DNA of 44,688 nucleotides from JBDIBB01 sp039812685 (GTDB taxonomy: Bacteria; Acidobacteriota; Vicinamibacteria; Vicinamibacterales; JAFNAJ01). Position numbers and translations under genes: made by a program. This document shows, piece after piece, positions 35,598 through 42,483 of this stretch. Within the stretch, counting starts at the first letter, position 1. Every line of letters begins with the position of its first letter. The notes under the pieces are model-generated. The model made no database searches, had not been told where the DNA came from, and worked only from the letters and a program-made list of their open reading frames with translations. The stretch is from contig JBDIBB010000019.1 in the NCBI GenBank assembly GCA_039812685.1, positions 1-44,688 of the forward strand, given 5' to 3'.

Positions 35598-36581
35598 TCA
35601 GGGCCGCGCCGGAGGCGTCGCGGGAAGGTCCCGCAGAACCTGTCGCACGAAGCGCCCCACCACGTCGAGGCACTCCGGTGTCGTCACGACTCGATGGGGG
35701 GCGCCTGCCACCACGTGAACCTCCGCCGATGGGAGCCGGCGCGCCAGGCGAACCCCGTACCCGACGTCCACCACGTCGTCGGCCCCGCCGAAGACGAGAC
35801 ACGTGGGCATCTCGAGCGCCGGCAGTTGCCGGCGGGCGGCCAGTTGCAGCGGTACGAGCGTGGAGCCCGTCAACAGCGAGGCGCGGGTGAAGTGCGGCGG
35901 CACGACCTCTTCCCCGTCCACCACCATCGGTCCGCCCGTCCGCAGTGGAACCGTGATGCTGCGAAGGCCCGCCGTGGCGGTCGCCAAGACGGCTGCCGTG
36001 CCCAGTGTCCGCAGCAGGAGCCCGCGACGACGCCAGCCCTGGCGACGCAGCGTGACGGCCAGGCCGAGCGTGGCGGCGGCCGCGGCCAGCGGCAGGCCGA
36101 GGTAGTAGAGCGAGCCGACCGAGTACCCGACCAGCTGCGTCGAACGCCGCGCCGTGCGCAGGACCGGCGAGATCAGCACGAGCCCGGCGACGCGCGCGGG
36201 CTGCCAGGCGGCGAGCAACAGCGCGACCAGGGCGCCCGTCGAGTAGCCACCCAGGACGATCGGCCCATCGAAATCCTCCTCGAGCCGCTGCCGGATGTGC
36301 CGCGCGTGCGCGTAGAAGTGCCATGTCCGGCTGCGTTCGAAGAGCGCCTGGTCTCCCGTGTGCCCGCCGAGCGTTGCGGCGTGCACCGTCAGCCCGCCGG
36401 CGTGCAGTCGACCGGCCAGCGGCCTCAGGTTCTCGAGACCGGCACCGAAGCCGCCAAGCAGCAGGACCCGAGCCTCGTCACGGCCCACGAGCCTGACGTC
36501 GGTGTCCCACGGCAACTCGCGGGGGGCCATCGACGACAGTGTACTGTCGCCAGCCCCCGCTCGTCCCACCTGGCCGCTCAT
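35598..36581 (-). CDS. alpha/beta hydrolase with hydrophobic insertion in the cap region
   Basis: A 327-residue carboxylesterase/lipase-like alpha/beta hydrolase. The nucleophile elbow is 'GGYSTGA', the acid is in 'VFGGADDVVDVG', and the catalytic His is in 'VAGAPHRVVTTPE'. Between elbow and acid the usual cap is replaced by two strongly hydrophobic stretches ('SLYYLGLPLAAAAATLGLAV' and 'RTLGTAAVLATATAGL') separated by a basic loop, so the protein may sit on or in the membrane. It begins 5 bp after the stop of the sigma-54 activator; ATG 36530 is an alternative start. The tight spacing suggests the hydrolase is part of the regulated unit described for 38.7 kb. Substrate is unknown. Confidence 0.8.
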   Translation of the reverse strand: MSGQVGRAGAGDSTLSSMAPRELPWDTDVRLVGRDEARVLLLGGFGAGLENLRPLAGRLHAGGLTVHAATLGGHTGDQALFERSRTWHFYAHARHIRQRLEEDFDGPIVLGGYSTGALVALLLAAWQPARVAGLVLISPVLRTARRSTQLVGYSVGSLYYLGLPLAAAAATLGLAVTLRRQGWRRRGLLLRTLGTAAVLATATAGLRSITVPLRTGGPMVVDGEEVVPPHFTRASLLTGSTLVPLQLAARRQLPALEMPTCLVFGGADDVVDVGYGVRLARRLPSAEVHVVAGAPHRVVTTPECLDVVGRFVRQVLRDLPATPPARP

Positions 36582-36586
36582 GGCGT

Positions 36587-38260
36587 CTACGGGCCGTCGG
36601 GAACCTTGAGGCCGTGACGCTTGATCTTCCGCCAGAGCGTGACGGGGCTGATGTGAAGCGCGGCGGCCGCCTGGCGCCGGTTGCCCCCGAACCGATCGAG
36701 GGCCTGCTCGATCAGGCGCCGCTCGTGGTGCGCCAGGTCGAGCGTGTCCGGCGCGGCGGCGGCCGCCGTCCCGGCCTGCACCTCCGGGGGGAGTTCCCGC
36801 GGCGTGAGGCTGGGGCCCGCCGCGAGGATGACGGCGCGATCGATGGCGTGCTCGAGCTCCCGCACGTTGCCAGGCCAGGCGTAGTCGACCAGCCGCGTCA
36901 TCGCCTCCGGCGAAATCGCCAGGACGGACTTGCCGAAGCGCGCGGCCGCGCGCTGGAGGAAGGCCAGCGCGAGCGCCGGGATCTCCTCGCGGCGTTCGCG
37001 CAGCGGCGGCACGACGATTTCGAAGGCGCTGAGCCGGAAGAACAGATCTTCGCGGAACCGCCCCGCGTCCACCTCGGCCCGCAGGCGCCGATTGGTCGCG
37101 GCCACCACGCGCGCCTGCACCCGGATGGCGCGCTCGCCGCCGACACGGCGGATTTCCTTCTCCTGCAGCGCTCGCAGCAGCTTGGCCTGGAGGGCCGGCG
37201 TCATCTCTCCCACCTCGTCGAGGAAGAGGGTTCCCTCGCCGGCCACCTCGAACAGCCCGGCCTTGTCGCGGATGGCGCCGGTGAACGCCCCCCGCTCGTG
37301 GCCGAACAGTTCCGATTCCAGCAGCGTTTCGGTGAGGGCGGCGCAGTTGACCGAGACGAGCGGTCCCCGCGCGCGCGGGCTCTGGTCGTGGATCATGCGG
37401 ACCACGAACTCCTTGCCCGTGCCGCTCTCGCCCGAGACCAGCACCGTCGTGTCGAGCGGGGCGACGCGCGCGGCCAGCTCCAGCACCTCGCGCATGCGGG
37501 TGCTGGCCAGCACGAACTGCTGGCCACGGGCATGACGATCGATCCGGTCCCGCAACTGATCCAGCTCGCGGGCCCGCTCGTCGAGCAGCCGCTCGCGCCG
37601 GCGCAGCTCACGCCGGTGCCGGTGGACGGTCGATCGCAGGCGCTCGACCTCGGCCGCGAGGTCGGCGCCCCGATAGTCGAACCGCAGGCCTTCGATTCGA
37701 TCGCCCCAGTGGGCGGCGTCGCGTCCCGCCAACCGACACGCCCTGGCGCCGGCCCCCAGGCAACTGGTCTCGACGAAGTAGACCTCCTGGCCGAGGCAGG
37801 CGCTGGCATAGCCCGAGACGTAGCCGGTCAGCGACCAGCACACCGGCTCGGATTGGGGGCCGAAGTGGTGCAGGTGCTGCTCGGCTTCATAGGCGTGACG
37901 CCAGACCAGCTCGGCCGAGAACCCGGCCTGGGCGTCATCGCGGTCGAGTTGCGCCCACTCGGCGTGGCCCAGTCCCTCCAGGATGTGCAGGGCGGGGCCG
38001 GCCCGCAGGCCGTCGAGCGGATCGCGCCACCGGAAGTGATCGCGCAGGCTGATGGCGTCGTGGTACCCGTCCGCGTACCCGAATCGCAGCAGGAGACGCC
38101 GGGCCGTCGTCGTGCCGAGGGTGTCGATCAACTCCTTCCGCAGGAGTCCGACGGCCGCTGCGCTCAGGATGACGACCCGTTGCTCGTGGAACCGGATCTG
38201 CCCCTCGTCCCGGCGGAACTCCAGCACCTCGGCCAACTGGCGATCCGCCAGGGGCCTCAT
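36587..38260 (-). CDS. sigma-54-dependent activator, MopR/DmpR/XylR-like aromatic sensor
   Basis: A 557-residue one-component enhancer-binding protein. An N-terminal XylR_N domain (about 15-120) and V4R domain (about 125-190) are followed by a linker helix, the AAA+ domain and a Fis-type helix-turn-helix ('GGNRRQAAAALHISPVTLWR'). Walker A is 'GESGTGKE' (277-284), the sigma-54 loop is 'GAFTGA' (324-329), and 'GTLFLDEVGEM' is Walker B. Counting from this start, Cys141, Glu164, Cys167 and Cys175 keep the 23-3-8 spacing of the MopR zinc site, and His92 and Trp120 fall where MopR binds phenol (its His106 and Trp134). ATG 38260 is preferred over GTG 38275 because GAGG lies about 8 nt upstream. Confidence 0.93.
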   Translation of the reverse strand: MRPLADRQLAEVLEFRRDEGQIRFHEQRVVILSAAAVGLLRKELIDTLGTTTARRLLLRFGYADGYHDAISLRDHFRWRDPLDGLRAGPALHILEGLGHAEWAQLDRDDAQAGFSAELVWRHAYEAEQHLHHFGPQSEPVCWSLTGYVSGYASACLGQEVYFVETSCLGAGARACRLAGRDAAHWGDRIEGLRFDYRGADLAAEVERLRSTVHRHRRELRRRERLLDERARELDQLRDRIDRHARGQQFVLASTRMREVLELAARVAPLDTTVLVSGESGTGKEFVVRMIHDQSPRARGPLVSVNCAALTETLLESELFGHERGAFTGAIRDKAGLFEVAGEGTLFLDEVGEMTPALQAKLLRALQEKEIRRVGGERAIRVQARVVAATNRRLRAEVDAGRFREDLFFRLSAFEIVVPPLRERREEIPALALAFLQRAAARFGKSVLAISPEAMTRLVDYAWPGNVRELEHAIDRAVILAAGPSLTPRELPPEVQAGTAAAAAPDTLDLAHHERRLIEQALDRFGGNRRQAAAALHISPVTLWRKIKRHGLKVPDGP

Positions 38261-38298
38261 CGTTGAGCCTCGCACCAGACCCCATGCGCCATGGGCGT

Positions 38299-38327
38299 AT
38301 TTGACGGGGCGGACAGCCGCCTGTCAA
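38299..38327 (-). promoter_or_regulatory. sigma-70-type promoter for the sigma-54 activator gene
   Basis: On the minus strand TTGACA (38327-38322), a 17-bp spacer and TCAAAT (38304-38299) match -35/-10 elements at the right distance; the leader to ATG 38260 would be about 32 nt. The spacer contains GGCGG-CTGT-CCGCC, and the outer TTGAC/GTCAA pair, so the same bases form a dyad that could be an operator or a hairpin ending the upstream transcript. Confidence 0.6.
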
Positions 38328-38395
38328 CCGCGAGGCGGGCGGCGGCCGGCGTGCGAACGTGGTGGATCGGAAGACAGGGCGGAAGGCGTGGGATG

Positions 38396-38674
38396 TCAGG
38401 CGAGACGTTTCGCGGCGGGATCCTGGACGCCAGCGGCCAGCGATCGCAGGAAGCGCAGTTCCTGGGCGGCTTCGCCAAACACGACACGCGCCTGGGCCCA
38501 CAGGACGACCGCCGCCTGATGCGGACAGTCTTCGTCGCACTGCTCATCACTTCCCGGGCGCAGCGCACGCCGGCGGTGGAGCACCATCTCGTCGTGCCAT
38601 GCCCCGAGACGTTCGGCGAGGTCCATCGCCTCGGCTGAACCTACACGATTGGCAAGCTGGGTGTAGAGATTCAC
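38396..38674 (-). CDS. small helical Cys/His protein of unknown function
   Basis: A 92-residue protein I do not recognise, predicted helical throughout. The start GTG 38674 has GGAG 6 nt upstream, and longer in-frame starts lack one and would run into the sigma-54 promoter. It contains His27 and His33 in 'GAWHDEMVLHRR' and a Cys46-x3-Cys50-x-His52 motif in 'DEQCDEDCPHQ', flanked by two helices, which could bind a metal. It lies just upstream of the sigma-54 activator, on the same strand and 135 bp away. A -24/-12 promoter points at it, so it is the likely first target of that activator. Its role may be sensing, chaperone or electron transfer; none is demonstrated. Confidence 0.65.
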   Translation of the reverse strand: MNLYTQLANRVGSAEAMDLAERLGAWHDEMVLHRRRALRPGSDEQCDEDCPHQAAVVLWAQARVVFGEAAQELRFLRSLAAGVQDPAAKRLA

Positions 38675-38735
38675 GGTCGGCTCCGTTGGGGAAGAGGCTG
38701 GATGAACGGCGGACGAATGCCGTTGTGTCTTCAAT

Positions 38736-38751
38736 AGCAATTCGATTGCCA
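38736..38751 (-). promoter_or_regulatory. sigma-54 (-24/-12) promoter
   Basis: The minus strand reads TGGCAATCGAATTGCT, against the consensus TGGCAC-N5-TTGCW: only the sixth base differs, and the essential GG and GC pairs are correctly spaced. The start site would be about 38725, about 50 nt before GTG 38674. Confidence 0.68.
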
Positions 38752-38870
38752 CCTGGGGCCGCTGTGGGTGCCGGTTGCCCGCGCAGGCTGCCCACGGGGA
38801 AAATGGCTCGGATACGGCCGGAATTCAGCGAAACCGCTCGGCGCACGGGTGGGCCACGGAGCACCGCCAT

Positions 38871-38909
38871 GCCAATTGGCGGAGACGAACATTGCAATGT
38901 GCAATATTG
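38871..38909. promoter_or_regulatory. cluster of palindromes, probable activator (enhancer) sites
   Basis: GCCAATTGGC (38871-38880), CATTGCAATG (38890-38899) with TTGCA-ATG-TGCAA (38892-38904), and CAATATTG (38902-38909). Their centres are 19 and 11 bp apart, and they lie about 120-170 bp upstream of the -24/-12 promoter, where XylR/DmpR-type proteins bind. The central CAATTG also occurs in the XylR site. Confidence 0.5.
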
Positions 38910-39026
38910 GCAGTTCATTGTGAAATCATCGCCGGCCAGGCCTGATGGCCCGCCAACCCGGGTGTTCTGACCGATGTCGGCCCCACCGGCACGTCTTCCG
39001 GACCCGTGCGGGAGCCGGCGCTGGCG

Positions 39027-39335
39027 TCAGTGACTGATGGATCGCGTCTGGAAGCCGGCGCCCTCGAGGGCGTGCCGGATGTCCGCGAGCAGATCCTGGG
39101 CCTCGGGCGGGACGTCGAGGGTTCCCGAGGCGAAGAGGCGATCCAGCGTGTACATGCGGAACCGGATCGCCTCCATGTGGAACGCGTCGATGGCCCGGGC
39201 CAGATGGCTCGCCAGGTCCGTTGCCGTGCTGACCGCGGCCGTCTGGCGCTGCGCCTGCAGGAGCGCGAGCAGATGATCGACACGTGCGCGCGCCAGGGCG
39301 CGGCAGGCGCTCTTGTCGAGGGCGTCGTCCGCCAT
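39027..39335 (-). CDS. small helical protein of unknown function, downstream of the 2-oxoacid oxidoreductase genes
   Basis: A 102-residue soluble protein that I do not recognise. It reads as four helices: 'LARARVDHLLALLQAQRQTA', 'STATDLASHLARAIDAFHME', 'FRMYTLDRLFASG' and 'PEAQDLLADIRHALEGAG'. It has one cysteine and no metal motif. ATG 39335 is chosen; GTG 39347 would overlap the stop of the beta-subunit gene. It is 8 bp after that stop and on the same strand, so it is probably transcribed with the oxidoreductase. An accessory or assembly role is possible but unproven. Confidence 0.6.
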   Translation of the reverse strand: MADDALDKSACRALARARVDHLLALLQAQRQTAAVSTATDLASHLARAIDAFHMEAIRFRMYTLDRLFASGTLDVPPEAQDLLADIRHALEGAGFQTRSISH

Positions 39336-39343
39336 GCTCCCGG

Positions 39344-40240
39344 TCACTCCCTTGGAAGGAACACGTCCAGGATGTGCTCGCGGGTGAGGGTGTCGTCGCG
39401 CAGCTCGCCCTGACGCTCGGCGACGTAATGGCTGTAGGGTGGCGGCGGCGCCGGATCGCGGTAGAACACGCCGGTGTGGAGCTTCTCGCCGTAGTGCTGC
39501 GCGAGTTCCATGGCCTTGATGCGATCCGACGGGTCGTGCCCGAGCGACTCGAGCGTCTCCATGCGCTGCTTCTGCGCCTTCAGCTGCGTCTCAGGCTCGC
39601 CGTAGGTTACGCAGGGCGACTGGACGTTGATGAACGCGAAGCCCGGGAAGCGGATGCCTTCCTCGATCAGCTTCGAGAGCTGGCCCATGTCGGCCGGGGT
39701 GCCCTGCGCGACGAACCGGGCGCCGTAGCCGAGCACGTAGAGCAGCGGGTTGACGGGGTCCTCCATCGAGCCGTAGGTGCTCGAGGCTGTCCGCATGCCG
39801 CGCGGAGACGTCGGTGACAACTGTCCCTTGGTCAACCCGTAGATCTGGTTGTCCATGATGATGTAGGTGAGGTCGATGTTGCGGCGGACGGCGTGCGCCA
39901 CGTGCCCGCCTCCGATCGAGAAGCCGTCACCGTCGCCTCCGGCCACCAGGACGAGCAGTTCCGGGCTCGCCAGCTTGATGCCCTGGGCGATGGGCAGCGC
40001 GCGGCCATGGACGGTATTGAAGCCGTAGGCCGTGGTGTAGCCGGGAATGCGGCTCGAGCAGCCGATGCCCGACACGAACGCGATCTCGTGAGGCGGCCGG
40101 CCGATGGCGGCCAGCGCGCGGTAGATGGCCTGCACCACGCCGAAATCGCCGCAGCCGGGGCACCAGATCGGCTTGAGCTCGCTCTTGAAGTCCTTGGCCA
40201 CGAACGCCTCGGCGGCGCGCGGCAGGGCTGATGTCGCCAT
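39344..40240 (-). CDS. korB: 2-oxoacid:ferredoxin oxidoreductase, beta subunit (KorB-like)
   Basis: A 298-residue TPP-binding subunit. The TPP motif is 'GGDGDGFSIGGGH' followed by 'IIMDNQIYGLTKGQ'. The cysteines of 'WCPGCGDFG' and 'SGIGCSSR' match the family, where they help bind the 4Fe-4S cluster. With the alpha/gamma chain it oxidises a 2-oxoacid, most likely 2-oxoglutarate, to the acyl-CoA and reduces ferredoxin, possibly in reverse. The ATG 40240 has AGGAG about 7 nt upstream. The fit to two-subunit KFORs (295-300 residues) is good. Choice between 2-oxoglutarate, pyruvate and branched-chain substrates is not certain. Confidence 0.9.
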   Translation of the reverse strand: MATSALPRAAEAFVAKDFKSELKPIWCPGCGDFGVVQAIYRALAAIGRPPHEIAFVSGIGCSSRIPGYTTAYGFNTVHGRALPIAQGIKLASPELLVLVAGGDGDGFSIGGGHVAHAVRRNIDLTYIIMDNQIYGLTKGQLSPTSPRGMRTASSTYGSMEDPVNPLLYVLGYGARFVAQGTPADMGQLSKLIEEGIRFPGFAFINVQSPCVTYGEPETQLKAQKQRMETLESLGHDPSDRIKAMELAQHYGEKLHTGVFYRDPAPPPPYSHYVAERQGELRDDTLTREHILDVFLPRE

Positions 40241-40348
40241 GTGATCTCCTGCGTCCGGCGGGCGGCTACCTGGTCGCCGCCGCCACCATCCAGCGGGCGG
40301 CGTCCCGGCCGCCCCGCGGGCAATCCCGGATCGGCCTGCCGGCCGTCC

Positions 40349-42136
40349 TCACTCCGCCTGGCTCACCGGCTCCCGATTGGCCAGCAGTTCACGCGCCTGG
40401 CTGCGGAGCCGCTCCACGAGTTCCACCGGGCTGATCGGGTTCGATCCGCTCCGCGCAAAGGATTCCACACCAGCCGGCATGTCGACGAACATGCGAATCA
40501 CGCGATAGAGCTGCCCCTGGTGCGACTGCTCGACCACCAGCCCCCGCTTCACCGACGCGAAGAACTCGCGGTAGACCTCCTCGGCCACAGGGTACAGCAG
40601 GCGCGGCACGAGCAGCTTCACGTCGAGGCCGGCCCGGTGCGAGAGTTGCAACGCTTCGAGCGCCAGGCCGGAGATCGAGCCCCATGCGACCAGCGCGAGC
40701 GAGGCGTGGGCCGGTCCCTCGGTCAGGAACAGGTCGGCGCGGCTCTTGAGCGGGCCAAGCTTGCGCAACCGCTTGTCGTTCATCTTCGAGTGAACCAGGC
40801 CGCTGGCCGTCGGCGCGCCGCTCTCGGTGTGCTCGATGCCCGAGGCGAGGTAGTTGCCGCCCTTCATCCCCGGGTGGCTGATCGGGCTGACGCCGGACTC
40901 GGTGATGCGGAACCGGACGTAGTGCTCCAGTTCCTGCTGATTGGGAACCCGCCGGCGTTCGACGCGAAGCGAGGAGGTGTCGGGCCGATCGATGGCCTCC
41001 TTGCGCTGCGAGATCTCCTGGTCCGAGAGGACGATGACCGGGGTCTGGTACTTCTCGGCGATGTTGAACGCCTCGACCGTGATCGGGAAGGTGTCGGCCA
41101 CGTTGATGGGCGCCAGCACGGGCCGCACCGCGTCGCCGTGCGCCGAGAAGGCGGCCTGGAACAGATCCGACTGCTCGCTCTTGGTCGGGATTCCTGTCGA
41201 AGGGCCACCGCGCTGCACGTTCACCACCACGAGCGGCAGTTCGGCGATCGTGGCCAGCCCCAGCATCTCGGTCTTCAGGGACATGCCTGGCCCGGAGGTC
41301 GCCGTCAGCGCCTTCTTGCCGGCAAACGACGCGCCCACGCAGGCCCCGATGCCCGCGATCTCGTCCTCGCACTGGAGCATCGTCCCGCCGTACTTCCAGA
41401 TCTCGCGGTTCAGGAAGTGCATGATCTCCGACGAGGGCGTGATCGGGTAGCCGCCGAAGAACTCGCAGCCGGCGTAGATCGCGCCGGCCGCGCACAGGTC
41501 GTTGCCGTCGGTGACCAGCTTGGTGCTGGCGCCCTCCGGGGCGGGCCCCAGCGTGCGCGCATGGCGCAGGGGGTGCTCGCGAGCCCACGCCAGCCCTGCC
41601 TCGAACGCCCGCTCGTTGCGCGCGACGATCTCCTCGCCCTTCTTCGCGAAACGCTTGCGCAGCCCGGCACGGATGTTCTCGGGCGCCAGGCCGAACCAGC
41701 CGGCCATCAGGCCCAGGACGATGGTGTTCTTGGCCTTCTCGCTGCCCACGGTGTTCTTGGCCATGGCCTCGATGCCCACCATGACGACCTCGGCCGGCTT
41801 CACGCCGGTGACCGGGATCTTGTCGGGCGCAACGCCGGTGTTCTCGTCGTAGATGACGACGGAGTGGCCATCGAGCGGGAGTTCGCCACCGAACTTCAGG
41901 AAATCGTCCCAGTTCAGCGCGACGGCCACATCGAGCGTGCCGCCGGGGCTGAGGACCGGGCGGGTCGACACCCGCAGGCGAAACGACGATTCGCCACCCC
42001 GGATCTGCGGTCCGAAACTCTTGGTGAGCATCGCGTGATAGCCCGCCAGCGCGAGGGCCGTCATCAGGGAGTCGCCCGCCGAGACGATGCCGTCGCCGCC
42101 CGAGCCAGCCATGCCAATCGTGAGTTCGCTGGTCAT
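40349..42136 (-). CDS. korA: 2-oxoacid:ferredoxin oxidoreductase, fused gamma-alpha subunit (KorA-like)
   Basis: A 595-residue protein with the gamma domain first ('GMAGSGGDGIVSAGD', 'TKSFGPQIRGGESSFRLRVS') and the alpha domain after about residue 200 ('GCEFFGGYPITPSSEIMHFL', 'ATSGPGMSLKTEMLGLA'). The 'YPITPSSE' motif is the 2-oxoacid-binding loop, and the later 'VVNVQRGGPSTGIPTKSEQSDL' is the usual pattern for this class. The start ATG 42136 has GAGG about 6 nt upstream. The beta gene follows after 108 bp. No delta (ferredoxin-like) subunit is present, as expected for the two-subunit form. It is divergent from glutamine synthetase III, linking 2-oxoglutarate and glutamine metabolism in location. 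Confidence 0.92.
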   Translation of the reverse strand: MTSELTIGMAGSGGDGIVSAGDSLMTALALAGYHAMLTKSFGPQIRGGESSFRLRVSTRPVLSPGGTLDVAVALNWDDFLKFGGELPLDGHSVVIYDENTGVAPDKIPVTGVKPAEVVMVGIEAMAKNTVGSEKAKNTIVLGLMAGWFGLAPENIRAGLRKRFAKKGEEIVARNERAFEAGLAWAREHPLRHARTLGPAPEGASTKLVTDGNDLCAAGAIYAGCEFFGGYPITPSSEIMHFLNREIWKYGGTMLQCEDEIAGIGACVGASFAGKKALTATSGPGMSLKTEMLGLATIAELPLVVVNVQRGGPSTGIPTKSEQSDLFQAAFSAHGDAVRPVLAPINVADTFPITVEAFNIAEKYQTPVIVLSDQEISQRKEAIDRPDTSSLRVERRRVPNQQELEHYVRFRITESGVSPISHPGMKGGNYLASGIEHTESGAPTASGLVHSKMNDKRLRKLGPLKSRADLFLTEGPAHASLALVAWGSISGLALEALQLSHRAGLDVKLLVPRLLYPVAEEVYREFFASVKRGLVVEQSHQGQLYRVIRMFVDMPAGVESFARSGSNPISPVELVERLRSQARELLANREPVSQAE

Positions 42137-42335
42137 CCGTGTCCTCGAGAGCGCCGGGCGCGCACGATGCCCCCGGCCGGAGAGTAGACAGGGCAAGAGA
42201 TGCGCGACGCGGGTCCGCGTCACGCCCGAAGATGCACGCAGGATACCACGCCGATCGGATCGGGCCGGGATGAGGCACCGGCTCCCTCCCTGCATGGATG
42301 CCTGGCCATGAGCATGGTCCGTTCTGCTTGAAGAG

Positions 42336-42371
42336 CACTTGGAACAAAAAAGTAAACTTTCAGCTCAAGTG
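42336..42371. repeat. nested inverted repeats upstream of glnN
   Basis: CACTTG (42336-42341) pairs with CAAGTG (42366-42371), and inside it AAAGT-AA-ACTTT (42349-42360) is a tighter dyad. With the A-run at 42345-42351 this could be an activator site or an UP-like element. Confidence 0.45.
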
Positions 42372-42382
42372 TGATTTTGAAA

Positions 42383-42412
42383 TTGCGATCGCAACACACG
42401 GGCGCGCATAAT
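42383..42412 (+). promoter_or_regulatory. promoter and palindromic operator of glnN
   Basis: TTGCGA (42383-42388), 18 bp and CATAAT (42407-42412) resemble a sigma-70 promoter; the leader to ATG 42484 would be about 65 nt. The -35 lies within the perfect palindrome TTGCGATCGCAA (42383-42394), so a regulator binding there would block or modulate polymerase. Confidence 0.45.
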
Positions 42413-42483
42413 TCCGCATCGTCACAACGGCCGGACCGTCTCGCAGGGAGCCGGGCGAGGCCGCAGACAAGGAACAGACGTCC

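Larger units (their letters stand above)
38675..39026. other. 352-bp regulatory intergenic region, AT-rich in the middle
   Basis: No gene is visible here. The stretch contains the sigma-54-type promoter at 38736-38751, palindromes at 38871-38909, and a GGCCA-N7-TGGCC hairpin (38934-38950) that may end transcription from the 102-residue gene. Its base composition is notably lower in GC than all neighbouring genes. Confidence 0.7.
42137..42483. other. 347-bp divergent gap between korA and glnN
   Basis: No gene is seen. The korA-side half is GC-rich and featureless. The glnN-side half (about 42330-42415) is AT-rich with nested inverted repeats and a likely promoter, given separately. Confidence 0.6.

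Noticed and set aside
38864..38880. Second sigma-54-like match on the minus strand (TGGCATGGCGGTGCT)
   Set aside because: The GG-GC distance is one base short, which abolishes activity in known promoters.
38908..38922. Plus-strand TGGCAGTTCATTGT as a -24/-12 element
   Set aside because: The -12 half lacks GC at the right spacing, and no plus-strand gene follows.
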